NCBI RefSeq assembly: GCF_001641285.1
Contig: NZ_CP014841.1
Location: forward strand, 1,674,001-1,738,000
Direction of reading: 5' to 3'
Origin: Dyella thiooxydans
GTDB taxonomy: Bacteria > Pseudomonadota > Gammaproteobacteria > Xanthomonadales > Rhodanobacteraceae
DNA length: 64,000 bases
Part shown: positions 46,472-55,348 of the stretch, in pieces
Layout of the letters: each line of letters begins with the position of its first letter
Position numbering within the stretch: position 1 is the stretch's first letter
Program-made: the position numbers and the translations under genes
The notes under the pieces: generated by a model
Databases searched by the model: none
Seen by the model: the letters and a program-made list of their open reading frames with translations, nothing else
Told to the model about the DNA's origin: nothing

Positions 46472-46631
46472 GAAGTGAGGGTCTTGGTCAATCCGGAAGC
46501 CGTACCGGGACGGCGAAGAAGTGCTCGCGGGCGTCGGGGATCAAGCCCGTTCGGTTCTGTCCGACGCCCGTGCGCCGCGATCGAGGCGACGCGGAAAAGG
46601 GGCCGGCGCAGTCGCCTGCGCCGGCGTGGAT

Positions 46632-47312
46632 TCAGCTCACCACCAGCATCGGCACCTCGTTGGTACGTACCTGCTTGCCGTCCATGAACAGGGTCGAGCG
46701 CATGGTGTAACGCCCTTCCTCGATGCCCTTGGGCAGGTTGAAGTTGAAGTTCGTTTCGTACTCGCCGGTGCCATCGACGGCGGTGGCCGGCTTGCTCACC
46801 GTGGACAGCACCTTGCCTTCGGGCGAGTAGAGCGTGAGCTCTTCCTTCAGCTGCGGCGTCGCGTCGTGGGTTCCACTGATCACGGTGACCCGCGACTGCA
46901 TCTGCGCGGAGGTTCCCGAGCGCACCGTGTTCGACGGCGTCAGCTCGCTGCGGTAGTCGGCCACGGTGTTGCTGGCCGGTAGCGCGCCGCGCTGGCGCGC
47001 GTACTCCTGCTCCACCGCCTTGGCGTCACGCACCTTGCGGACGTGGTAGTTGTAGGCGATGCACGCGAACGCGCCGATGCCGGCGCCGATCGCCGCCCCC
47101 GCCAGATGCCCCTTGCCCTTGCCGAACATGGCGCCGGCAAGCGCGCCGAGGGCACCGCCCACCACCGGATTGCACGAGCCGGCGGAGCTCCCGGAGCCCG
47201 CCGAGGTATCGCCCGATCCACTCTGGCTGGGCATCTGGGCGCAGCCCGCGGTGACGGTCAGCACCAGGCTGGCCAGCGCGAGGCTGGTCGCACGAAATCC
47301 ACCTGTGTTCAT
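46632..47312 (-). CDS. Lipoprotein between two T6SS kinases
   Basis: A 226-residue protein with a lipoprotein signal peptide (lipobox VTAGC, Cys about 24). The chosen ATG at 47312 has GAGGG 8 nt upstream; an ATG at 47327 overlaps the kinase 2 stop (ATGA). After a Ser/Gly linker comes a glycine-zipper-like stretch (GGALGALAGAMFGKGKGHLAGAA, cited here by position about 40-75), then a beta-rich C-terminal half (about 130-226; KEELTLYSPEGK and LPKGIEEGRYTMRSTLF). Outer- or inner-membrane anchoring cannot be told; no Asp follows the Cys. It may be a sensor part of the kinase pathway, comparable in position to TagQ, without clear sequence identity. Confidence 0.78.
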   Translation of the reverse strand: MNTGGFRATSLALASLVLTVTAGCAQMPSQSGSGDTSAGSGSSAGSCNPVVGGALGALAGAMFGKGKGHLAGAAIGAGIGAFACIAYNYHVRKVRDAKAVEQEYARQRGALPASNTVADYRSELTPSNTVRSGTSAQMQSRVTVISGTHDATPQLKEELTLYSPEGKVLSTVSKPATAVDGTGEYETNFNFNLPKGIEEGRYTMRSTLFMDGKQVRTNEVPMLVVS

Positions 47313-47323
47313 GTCCATGGCCC

Positions 47324-49459
47324 TCATTGGATGGAAATGCTGTTCATGGCCTGCCTCTGGGCCCGCTTGGCCTTGTCCAGCAGGCGTTGCGCCCGGGCGT
47401 CCCCCGGCTTCACCGCGAGTGCCGCCTGGGCATTGGCAATCGCCGCCGAATAGTTCTGCCGCGCGAAGTTGCGCTCCCCTTCACTGGTCAGCTTGAGCGC
47501 GACATCCTGCAGATGGCCGGAATCCACCGCCGGCGCGGGCGCGGGCGCGGGGCTGCGACGGTCGCCCGGCTCGCGGTCCGTCGCCAAAGCCACGCAGCGA
47601 CCGTCCTGCGGCGCCGTTCCCGCCGGACAGGCGGGTGGTCCGGCTTGCGCACCCGTGTCGGTGGCCGGGGCATTTGCGGCAGCCGTCTTCTTCTCCGCCG
47701 CCAGCTGGCGCTCGGCCCGTTCCTTCTCGATCGCCGCCCGCCGGAGGTCCACCTGCGGCAGGTAGAGCTGCAGGCGCTCGCGCAACGCGAACAGGTGCTG
47801 CACCCGCGGGTAGTCGTAGAGGCCCTTGGCCGGGTTCCAGTACGCGTCCAGCCGGGCCAGCAGGTAACGCTGGATCACGTCGCCGTGGGCCAGCATCAGC
47901 TGCTGGCGGTCGGACTCGTCCAGACTGCCGAGCGCGCCCAGTGCCAGGTCCTCATTGCCGTAATGGTGCGGGTCATCGAGGTTGAAGCGGGCGACGATCT
48001 GGTTCACGTGCCGGGCGTGCAGGTAGCGCATACCGGCGAAGGCACCGATGGCCAGCACGGCGACCGCCAGCGCGCCGTAGGCCAGCAGCGGACCGAAGCG
48101 TTCGCGCAGGGTGATCTCGCGAAGCCCCTCCAGCAGCTGGTCGGCGCTCTTCAGGCGCCCCTCCCCGCTGAATGCCACCGCATCGTTCAGCGCCTGGCAC
48201 TGCCGCTTGGTCAGGCCCGGCACCGATGGCGGCTTGCGCCCCTGCTTCATCGCCACTTCGGCGCTGACCTTGTCGAACGGATGCTTGCCGGTGAGCAGCT
48301 CGAACGTCACGCAGCCGAGCGCGTAGATGTCGTCGCTGGGGGTGGGCTCCTTGCCACGGATCATCTCCAGGCTGGCATAGGCCGGGGTCAGCGCACCGAG
48401 CGTGCCGGCATCGAACACGGTCTGCTCGCCAACCTGGTCGCCCATGTGCTTGCCGGCACGGGCGATGCCGAAATCGAACACCTTCGGCATCCCGGTGCGG
48501 GTGACCATGACGTTGCCCGGCTTGAAGTCCGAGTGCACCACACCGGCGTCGTGCGCGCGCTTGAGCGCCAGCGCCATGCCCTCGATCAGCGGCCATGCCT
48601 GCCGGAGCGGCATGCCGCCATAGGCGCGCTCGCGGATCAGCGTCTTCAGATCACAGCCATCGACGTACTCCATGGTCATGAAGACCGTGGCGCCGTCCTT
48701 GTCGAAATCGTAGACGCGCACGATGTTGTCGTGCGCCAGCGACTGCGAGCGGCGCGACTCGCGCTGCAGCGCGATCAGCGAATCGGGATGGCGACGGAAC
48801 TCGTCGTTCAGCACCTTCACCGCCACATAGGGATCGCGGTCGCGCGCCTCCACCTTGCGTTCGTCGCGGGCCAGGAACACCACGCCCATGCCGCCACGAC
48901 CGATCTCCTTCTCCAGCAGGAAGCGCCCTTTCAGCATGCGGCCGACTGCGACCTGGTCGGCCGGCCCGGCCTCCGCCACCCGCTTCCAGCTGTCTGCGCT
49001 GTCGCTCTGCGAGAGCGTCGGCTGGACGGTGCCGGTCCGTTCCGGCGCCGATGACGGCGATGACGAAGCGCGGGGCTGCACGCGGGTGACGTCCTCGTCG
49101 CCGGGCGCGCCCGGTTGAGGACCCGGCTGCACCACGGTGGCGTCAGGATCGCGCCCGGCAGCTGCAGGCGAGCACGTGGAAGTGTGCAGCGGGTGCACCA
49201 CGGTGGCGTCATCCGGGTCGTCCACCTGCGCGTCCTGCAGCTCGCGCAGGCGGGCCACCAGCAGATCCGCCAACGACGCCGCGAGCCGTCCATCCGCGAC
49301 CCACCCGGCAATCGCCGCCAGCTCCTGCTGGTGGGCGTCCGCGGGGCGGGCGCCCCGCGCAGCCAGCGCGTCGAGCACCGCCTCCGGTGCGGTCTCGCCC
49401 GCCTGCAACGCCGCGGCGGCGTGCTCGAGCTCGCGCATGGGAGCGGCGGCCGGGTTCAC
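47324..49459 (-). CDS. Second T6SS-linked serine/threonine kinase
   Basis: A 711-residue membrane kinase starting with GTG in a GTGA overlap with the phosphatase stop. The N-terminal helical part (1-78) is followed by a tail with the D-A-T-V-V motif (Thr 86, 108 and variant 125). The kinase domain (about 178-440) is nearly identical to that of the neighbouring kinase, with GRGGMG, HSDFKPGN (about 308) and DFGIARAG. A membrane span lies at about 455-480. The C-terminal periplasmic part (about 500-711) is Lys/Glu/Ala-rich, has CPAGTAPQDGRC and ends in a TPR-like segment. There is no FGE domain. It is a paralog from tandem duplication with a diverged sensor. Confidence 0.9.
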   Translation of the reverse strand: MNPAAAPMRELEHAAAALQAGETAPEAVLDALAARGARPADAHQQELAAIAGWVADGRLAASLADLLVARLRELQDAQVDDPDDATVVHPLHTSTCSPAAAGRDPDATVVQPGPQPGAPGDEDVTRVQPRASSSPSSAPERTGTVQPTLSQSDSADSWKRVAEAGPADQVAVGRMLKGRFLLEKEIGRGGMGVVFLARDERKVEARDRDPYVAVKVLNDEFRRHPDSLIALQRESRRSQSLAHDNIVRVYDFDKDGATVFMTMEYVDGCDLKTLIRERAYGGMPLRQAWPLIEGMALALKRAHDAGVVHSDFKPGNVMVTRTGMPKVFDFGIARAGKHMGDQVGEQTVFDAGTLGALTPAYASLEMIRGKEPTPSDDIYALGCVTFELLTGKHPFDKVSAEVAMKQGRKPPSVPGLTKRQCQALNDAVAFSGEGRLKSADQLLEGLREITLRERFGPLLAYGALAVAVLAIGAFAGMRYLHARHVNQIVARFNLDDPHHYGNEDLALGALGSLDESDRQQLMLAHGDVIQRYLLARLDAYWNPAKGLYDYPRVQHLFALRERLQLYLPQVDLRRAAIEKERAERQLAAEKKTAAANAPATDTGAQAGPPACPAGTAPQDGRCVALATDREPGDRRSPAPAPAPAVDSGHLQDVALKLTSEGERNFARQNYSAAIANAQAALAVKPGDARAQRLLDKAKRAQRQAMNSISIQ

Positions 49460-50175
49460 GGCTGCAACTGCACGACTACGGCGGACACGTTGTCCCGCGC
49501 CGCCCGGCCGAGGGCCAGTGCGAACAACCCTTCCAGCAGCTCCTGCGGCGCGCCCCGCTGCCGGCACTCCGCCTCCAGCTCGGCGTCGGTCATCTCCTTG
49601 TTGACGCCATCGGAGCACAGCACGAACTGCATGCCGGGCCGTCCGCCGGCCACCTGCCAGTCGACGAACAGCCGGTCTTCTGCGCCGATCGCGCGGGTCA
49701 GCACGCCGGCACCCGGCGACGGGGCCGCGGGCGCACCGCCGAACTGGGTGACGTCGTCCTTGGTGCCGTGCACGTGGTCGCGGGTCACCTGCTCGAGCAC
49801 GCCGCCTTCGATGCAGTAGGCGCGGCTGTCACCGACCCAGCCGCACAGCATGTAGTCGTGGTGGTGCACCAGCACCACCACGGTGGAGCCGATGATGTCC
49901 ACGCCGCGCGCACGCGCCATCGCGACCAGATCGGTGTTGACCTGCTCGAGCGCATCCTCGATCGCCTCGATGAAGTCGAAGACGCTGCCGTTGCGGGTCA
50001 GTGCGCCGAGTCGCTGCGCGATCAGCGCGCTCGCATAGTCGCCAGCCGAATGGCCGCCCATGCCGTCGGCCACCACCCAGAGTCCGAGGTCGTCGCGCAC
50101 CAGGATGGCGTCCTCGTTGTGGCGCCGGACCTTGCCGGTCACCGTGAGTCCCGCCGAAACGTAACGATCGGTCAT
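49456..50175 (-). CDS. pppA: PP2C-type protein phosphatase (PppA)
   Basis: A 239-residue cytoplasmic phosphatase. Metal-binding motifs are complete: NEDAILV, VVADGMGGHSAG, CGWVGDSRAY, VLCSDGVNKEM and RDNVSAVVV. It removes phosphate from threonine of T6SS targets and counteracts the kinases. It starts with ATG in an ATGA overlap with tagF and its stop overlaps the kinase 2 start, so phosphatase and kinase are made together. Confidence 0.93.
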   Translation of the reverse strand: MTDRYVSAGLTVTGKVRRHNEDAILVRDDLGLWVVADGMGGHSAGDYASALIAQRLGALTRNGSVFDFIEAIEDALEQVNTDLVAMARARGVDIIGSTVVVLVHHHDYMLCGWVGDSRAYCIEGGVLEQVTRDHVHGTKDDVTQFGGAPAAPSPGAGVLTRAIGAEDRLFVDWQVAGGRPGMQFVLCSDGVNKEMTDAELEAECRQRGAPQELLEGLFALALGRAARDNVSAVVVQLQP

Positions 50176-51809
50176 GCTGCCACCTCGATGACGGCCAGCG
50201 GCCAGGGCGCGGGGTCGGTGCCGAGCGCCGCGGCCTGTGCGATGAGGGCGCGCGCATGCGACGGGTCGGGAATCGCCAGCGCCTGGGCGAGCAGCGCCTG
50301 GTCCAGCCCCATCAGCCGTCGCGTGGCGAGCAGCAGGAAGCGGTCGCCCGGCTCCACCGCGCAGACGATGTCCTCCGATTCCGGTGCGCCGGAACCGCCC
50401 AGCCCCACGGCAACGGCACCGCGACGGGCGCCGAGCAGGGTATCGACGCCGGCGCCGGCCGACGCGGCATCGCCGGCGAACACCGGGCGCATCTGCCCGC
50501 GACGCCACTGCCAGACCTCGGCGGTGCCCATGCGCAGCACCGCCGCCCAGCGGCCGGTGGTGTGGAGCGCGACCACGGCGGCATCCTCCATCACCGGGTC
50601 GATCAGGTCCTCGCTCGACGCCTGCAGCGCCGGATGTCGTGCCAGCAGCCGCTCGCGCAGCAGGTGCATGCCGCCGGAGAACTCGCCCGGCGCCATCGAC
50701 GCTGCGACCGCCTGCGCCGTGGCGGCAGCGCGGCAGCGGGCGTCGTGCGCGCCGTCGTCGGCGGCCAGCACGGTCAGTGCACCGTCCATGCTGCGATACA
50801 CCGCGCAGCGCGCCGGTGCGGTCGCCGACACCGGCGACTCGATGGCCGGCGCAGGTGCAGCCTCCGGCGTGCCGCGGCCGAAGCCGGGCACGGTCACGTC
50901 GTCGGGCACCGGCGCGGCGCCACCGGCCAGCGCACGCGACGCCGTGGTATCACCGTCGACGTGCACCGGCGTGCCGGGTGGGGGCGACGGCGGCGTCATG
51001 GCCGGCGCGGGTGCCGGTGCGGCCGGTGCAGGCGCCGCGGCAACGCCCGCATTTCCGCCCGGTGCGAACGAGCGCAGGGTCCGCCAGCCCTCCTCGCCCT
51101 GCCCCGCGTCGAGGAACGCTGCGAAGCCCGACGGCGCCGGCAGCCCCTGGGTGGCCATCGCGCTGGCCGGCACCATCGCGGCTCCGTGGGTCCACCACAG
51201 GCACCACGATGGACCGGAGGCCGCCAGTTGCGACCACAGCACCTCGAGGAAACGCTCGTCGTGGCCGTGCACCCGCAACGGCATCCGCCACTGCGGGGCA
51301 CCGCGCCAGTCGATCCCCGCGAGCGCGGCGGACGGATCGCTGCGGGTGACCTCCTGCGGTCCCGGCAGCGCGGCCAGGCGGGCGTCGAACGCATCCGCAC
51401 CCCACGCCTGCCGACGCGCTTCGGCATGCGCCACCTCGAGCACGTCGAACCAGCGCTGCGCCTCGCGCAGCGTGCGCGTGCAGGCTGCCGGATCCCGGCC
51501 CAGCGGTGCGGCCATCACCATCGGAAAACAGCGACCGACCCGGTCGGCCGCCGGCGCCATGACGCCGGCCCAGGCCGACTCGCCGCACACGCCCGGCGCC
51601 AGCACGAAGCGCCACGCCGGACTGGCGAACCAGCGTTCCTGCCAACTGGCGCCGAGCCGTTCGCGGCTGGCCGCCACCGCATGCTCGAAGTGCCGGTCCC
51701 AGCGTTCGACGAAATCGCCGGGCAACCGCCGCTGCACGAAATCCCCGGCGCCAGCCAGCTTGCCGAAGAATCCCACCGATGCCGTCATCCCCCCTGTCGG
51801 ATTCGGCAT
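50172..51809 (-). CDS. tagF: TagF with an added degenerate PP2C-like domain
   Basis: A 545-residue protein. The N-terminal about 250 residues are TagF (VGFFGKLAGAGDFVQRRLP, APGVCGESAWAGVMAPAADRVGR), a post-translational repressor of T6SS. A Pro/Ala linker (about 255-330) contains PVPDDVTVPG with Thr306. The C-terminal about 210 residues follow the strand order of PP2C phosphatases (GALTVLAADDGAHD, RWAAVLRMGTAEVWQWRRGQ, GDRFLLLATRRLMG), but the metal ligands are missing (DGMGG and SDG are not kept). It is probably an inactive binding domain. TagF-PppA fusions are known, and this looks like one that lost activity. The start at 51809 follows the tssM stop by 4 nt; ATG at 51788 is an alternative. 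Confidence 0.88.
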   Translation of the reverse strand: MPNPTGGMTASVGFFGKLAGAGDFVQRRLPGDFVERWDRHFEHAVAASRERLGASWQERWFASPAWRFVLAPGVCGESAWAGVMAPAADRVGRCFPMVMAAPLGRDPAACTRTLREAQRWFDVLEVAHAEARRQAWGADAFDARLAALPGPQEVTRSDPSAALAGIDWRGAPQWRMPLRVHGHDERFLEVLWSQLAASGPSWCLWWTHGAAMVPASAMATQGLPAPSGFAAFLDAGQGEEGWRTLRSFAPGGNAGVAAAPAPAAPAPAPAMTPPSPPPGTPVHVDGDTTASRALAGGAAPVPDDVTVPGFGRGTPEAAPAPAIESPVSATAPARCAVYRSMDGALTVLAADDGAHDARCRAAATAQAVAASMAPGEFSGGMHLLRERLLARHPALQASSEDLIDPVMEDAAVVALHTTGRWAAVLRMGTAEVWQWRRGQMRPVFAGDAASAGAGVDTLLGARRGAVAVGLGGSGAPESEDIVCAVEPGDRFLLLATRRLMGLDQALLAQALAIPDPSHARALIAQAAALGTDPAPWPLAVIEVAA

Positions 51810-51813
51810 GGCT

Positions 51814-54800
51814 TCAACCCCCGCAGCGGAAGCGCTGTACGTCGGAATCGAGGAACGGGTTCTTCAGGTTGGCCGCCTGCAGCGTCACGCGGGCGCTCTG
51901 GCTGCCGAAGCGGAAGGTCGCGGTGTAGCGCAGGTCCGACTGCTTCGTCAGATGCGCCGCCTGCAGCGCGCGGAAGAACGCCCAGTCGCCCTGGTAGTCC
52001 ACGCTGCTGATCAGGTTGCCGGCGGTGTCGTAGGCGCTCACCGAGACCTGCCCCGGCTGCGGCCCCGGCCACTTCATCGCGGCGCTGGTGGGGCCACCGG
52101 GCGCGTACTCGAACTTCTGCCCGTCGACCTGGATCACCAGCTTGCCGATGCCCGCGTCGAGCTGCGGCGCCATCCAGGTGAAACCGACCTCGGGCGTCGG
52201 ACTACCGTTGCGGAAGAATGACTGCTTGATCGAGTCGGCCAGCTGCATCTGCGCCAGCATGCCGGGCGGACCACTGACCGCGCCCGGACCGTCCTTCCAC
52301 TTCCAGGTGCGCCCGCTGGCATCGACCAGCTTCTCCAGCGTCTGCTTGTAGAAACTGTCGAACTCGCCGCCGTAGCCGAACAGCTCGGAGAAGTTCTGGA
52401 TCGGGATCTCCGAGCGGCCGTTCGCCGCGAACGGATAGCGCCCGCGGGTGAAGTCGGCGCAGTCCTTGGCCACCGCCTGCTGGAACTGGTCGCCCAGCGC
52501 ACCCTTGGTACCGCTGGCCACCAGCGCCTCGCTCTTGCCGGTGAGCGCAGCGACCCAGCCGGACACCGGCGGCGGCAATTGCGCCGCGGCCTGCTGCGCC
52601 AGCAGCAACTGCGGATTGGGCTGACCGGCGGCATTGCTGAAGTCGGTCATCGTCAGCAGGGTCTTGCTCAGCTGGTCGAGCACGCCCAGCGTCTGGTCGA
52701 TCGGTGCCGCGCCTGGAGCTCCCTCGCTGAGCTTGTCGAGCGTGTCGAAATGCTCGCTGATCGCGTCGCCCGGCCTGGCGGTCGGCGCGGCCGGCGCCGA
52801 GCCCGCCGCCGCGGCCAGCGCCCGGCTCAGCGCGCTCTGCGTGGCCTTCTTCTCGGCCGCCTTCTTCGCCGCCGCCAGCGCCTTGTCGGCACCGTCCTCG
52901 GGCGGCGCACGCAGCAGGTCGTGGGTGTTGTCGCGCACCACGCCGAGCAGCGCCTTCAGCGGCGAGCTGGGACCGGCCAGCTTGGCGGCGATCGCGCTGG
53001 CGTCCTGGATGCTGGCGATCGGCTGCAGTTCCAGGTCGTTGAGCAGGTCGTCCCAGGCCTTGATGTAGTCGGTCTGGTACAGACCCAGCACCTGCTGCTG
53101 CAGGCGCGCCTTGCCGATCGCGTCGATGCCGCTGGCACCGAACACCCAGTCGTCCTTGGCGAAGTTGTCCACCGCCTGGGCGACCCCCTTGTTCACCTCC
53201 TCGGCGAATACCGACTGGGTGAACAGCGCCGGCAGCGGCGCCGACAGCGGCGTGCCGCTCCGCCGACGGAACACGTTGCCGAGCAGGCCCAGCGCCTTGT
53301 CCAGCTGCAGCGGCGGCGCATCGGAGGCGGTGGCCGACAGCTTCATGCTGCCGTACACCAGCGACGACAGATCGGCCGTGCGCAGGGTCGCCCGCGCCTG
53401 TTCGACCAGGCCCTTGTCCAGTCCGATGGCGCGCATCCGGTCCGGTTCGCCCACCAGCGCCTTGAAGTGCTTGGCGATCGCGTCCTGCAGCACGGTATCG
53501 CCGGGGAACACCTTCGGCCACTCCAGGTCGGTCAGCGCGACCAGCTGGCCGGGGTCGCGATGCTTCGGCTCGCCGAGCATCAGGTAACCCTTGAGGTAGT
53601 AGTACAGCGCCTGCGGGTCGCCGGCACTGGCGCTGAGCCCGGCGCGGAACTGCGAGGCCACCCCGGGCAGCAGCAGGCCGTTGAGTTCGCGCAGGTAGGC
53701 GTCGTGCACTTCGCCGCCGACGGCATGCCCCTGGTACAGCCCGAAACGCATCAGCCACGGCACGTGGCTGCGGTACTGCTCGGCCACGCCGCTGACCGCA
53801 CCGAGTCCCTCCAGTCGTTCGAGCACCAGCGCGAAATAGGCCTTCTGGGTCGGCGCGTCGTCCAGCGAGGTCTTCGCCGGATAGGCGGCCAGCGCCTTCT
53901 GCACGTTGTCCAGGTAGGTGCGGTTGCGGCCGTAGCTGATCGCCATGCCGGCGAACAGCAGGCCGGTGAGCAGCAGCACGCCGGTATACGCCGCCGCCTG
54001 CAGCAGGATCTTCTGGCGCTCCAGCTTGGGGTTGGTCCCGGCGAAGCCGGACTCCTTGAACAGCACGTCCTTGAGCAGCCGCTCGACGAAGAAGGTGCGC
54101 TGCTGCGCCCCCTTGGCCTGCACGCGCGCCGCGTCCACGCCGAACGTGCGCGCCACCGCGCTCATCATGCGGTCGATCGGCGTGCCTTCCTGCGTGCCGG
54201 AGGTGAGGTAGACGCCACGCAGCAGGGTCGGGCTGCCGTAGGGATTCGGCGCGAACACGCCCTCGACGAAATGCCGGGCGACGTCGCGCAGTGCCGCCAG
54301 CTGCTGCGGGAACGACAGGATCGCGGCGCGGCGCATGCGGTCGGGCTCGGCATGCACGCGCTCGAGCACCCGCGTGTTGAGCCGGTCGAGCAGCCGCTGG
54401 AACTCGTCGGCGAACGCCTTGGCGGCGCTGCCGTCCATGGTCTTGGCGACCGGGAAGGACATGCCCCAGACCTGGCTGCGCAGCTCCGGCGAGAAGTCGT
54501 CGAAGAACTCGCTGAAGCCGGCCACCAGGTCGCACTTGGTCAGCACCAGGTACACCGGTACGCCGATGCGCAGGTGCTCGGCCAGTTCGTCCAGGCGCCG
54601 ACGCACGGCCTGCACGTGTTCCTGCCGGGCGTTCTCGTCCAGCACCAGCAGGTCGGACATGCTCATCGCGATCAGCACGCCGTTGATCGGCCGGCGCTTG
54701 CGGTACTTGCGCAGCAGCTTGAGGAACTCGCCCCAGGCCGAGGCATCGGCCTGGCGATCGGAATCCTGCGTGGTGTAACGCCCGGCGGTGTCGAGGAACA

Positions 54801-55344
54801 CCGCTTCCTCGGTGAACCACCAGTCGCAGTTGCGGGTGCCGCCGATGCCGCGCAGCGCTTCCTTGCCGAAGCGGTCGGACAACGGGAAGTTCAGGCCCGA
54901 GTTCTGCAGCAGCGTGCTCTTGCCCGAGCCGGGGGGACCGATCACCACGTACCACGGCAGCGTGTACAGGTTGCCGCCGCCATGGCGGCGCTTGCGCAGC
55001 GTGTCCACCGCCTCCTGGAAGCGCGAGGCCAGCTGGGCGCGCTCGCTGGCGCTGCGGTCGTCACCGGCCGGCGCCGGCGCGGCGGCACCGCCGTCCTGCT
55101 GGGCGAGGTCGCCGGACATCTGCGCGGTCTTGCTGCGCAGGCGCATCTGCTGGATCTGCAGCACCACGCCCCAGATCACCAGCAGCACGATGATCACCAC
55201 CAGCCGGGTCACCGGGCTGGCCAGCGGCTGGCTGTCGCCGATGCCGAGGTATGGACCGCCGAGCCAGATCAGCAGCGACAGCAGCAGCAGGCCGACCAGG
55301 GCGATGAACCAGCCGGACTTGAGCAGGGAAAGCACCTTCTTCAC
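51814..55344 (-). CDS. tssM: Type VI secretion inner-membrane protein TssM
   Basis: A 1176-residue IcmF-like protein starting with GTG. Membrane spans lie at about 11-30 and 46-64, and a third at about 448-466. Between them is the cytoplasmic NTPase-like domain with Walker A GPPGSGKS at 137-144. The C-terminal about 700 residues are periplasmic, with the IcmF-related domain and a final beta-rich TssJ-binding part (VQRFRCGG end). TssM with TssL and TssJ forms the envelope complex. Length matches family norms. tssL ends 4 nt upstream. No tssJ gene is in the window. Confidence 0.95.
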   Translation of the reverse strand: MKKVLSLLKSGWFIALVGLLLLSLLIWLGGPYLGIGDSQPLASPVTRLVVIIVLLVIWGVVLQIQQMRLRSKTAQMSGDLAQQDGGAAAPAPAGDDRSASERAQLASRFQEAVDTLRKRRHGGGNLYTLPWYVVIGPPGSGKSTLLQNSGLNFPLSDRFGKEALRGIGGTRNCDWWFTEEAVFLDTAGRYTTQDSDRQADASAWGEFLKLLRKYRKRRPINGVLIAMSMSDLLVLDENARQEHVQAVRRRLDELAEHLRIGVPVYLVLTKCDLVAGFSEFFDDFSPELRSQVWGMSFPVAKTMDGSAAKAFADEFQRLLDRLNTRVLERVHAEPDRMRRAAILSFPQQLAALRDVARHFVEGVFAPNPYGSPTLLRGVYLTSGTQEGTPIDRMMSAVARTFGVDAARVQAKGAQQRTFFVERLLKDVLFKESGFAGTNPKLERQKILLQAAAYTGVLLLTGLLFAGMAISYGRNRTYLDNVQKALAAYPAKTSLDDAPTQKAYFALVLERLEGLGAVSGVAEQYRSHVPWLMRFGLYQGHAVGGEVHDAYLRELNGLLLPGVASQFRAGLSASAGDPQALYYYLKGYLMLGEPKHRDPGQLVALTDLEWPKVFPGDTVLQDAIAKHFKALVGEPDRMRAIGLDKGLVEQARATLRTADLSSLVYGSMKLSATASDAPPLQLDKALGLLGNVFRRRSGTPLSAPLPALFTQSVFAEEVNKGVAQAVDNFAKDDWVFGASGIDAIGKARLQQQVLGLYQTDYIKAWDDLLNDLELQPIASIQDASAIAAKLAGPSSPLKALLGVVRDNTHDLLRAPPEDGADKALAAAKKAAEKKATQSALSRALAAAAGSAPAAPTARPGDAISEHFDTLDKLSEGAPGAAPIDQTLGVLDQLSKTLLTMTDFSNAAGQPNPQLLLAQQAAAQLPPPVSGWVAALTGKSEALVASGTKGALGDQFQQAVAKDCADFTRGRYPFAANGRSEIPIQNFSELFGYGGEFDSFYKQTLEKLVDASGRTWKWKDGPGAVSGPPGMLAQMQLADSIKQSFFRNGSPTPEVGFTWMAPQLDAGIGKLVIQVDGQKFEYAPGGPTSAAMKWPGPQPGQVSVSAYDTAGNLISSVDYQGDWAFFRALQAAHLTKQSDLRYTATFRFGSQSARVTLQAANLKNPFLDSDVQRFRCGG

Positions 55345-55348
55345 GAGC

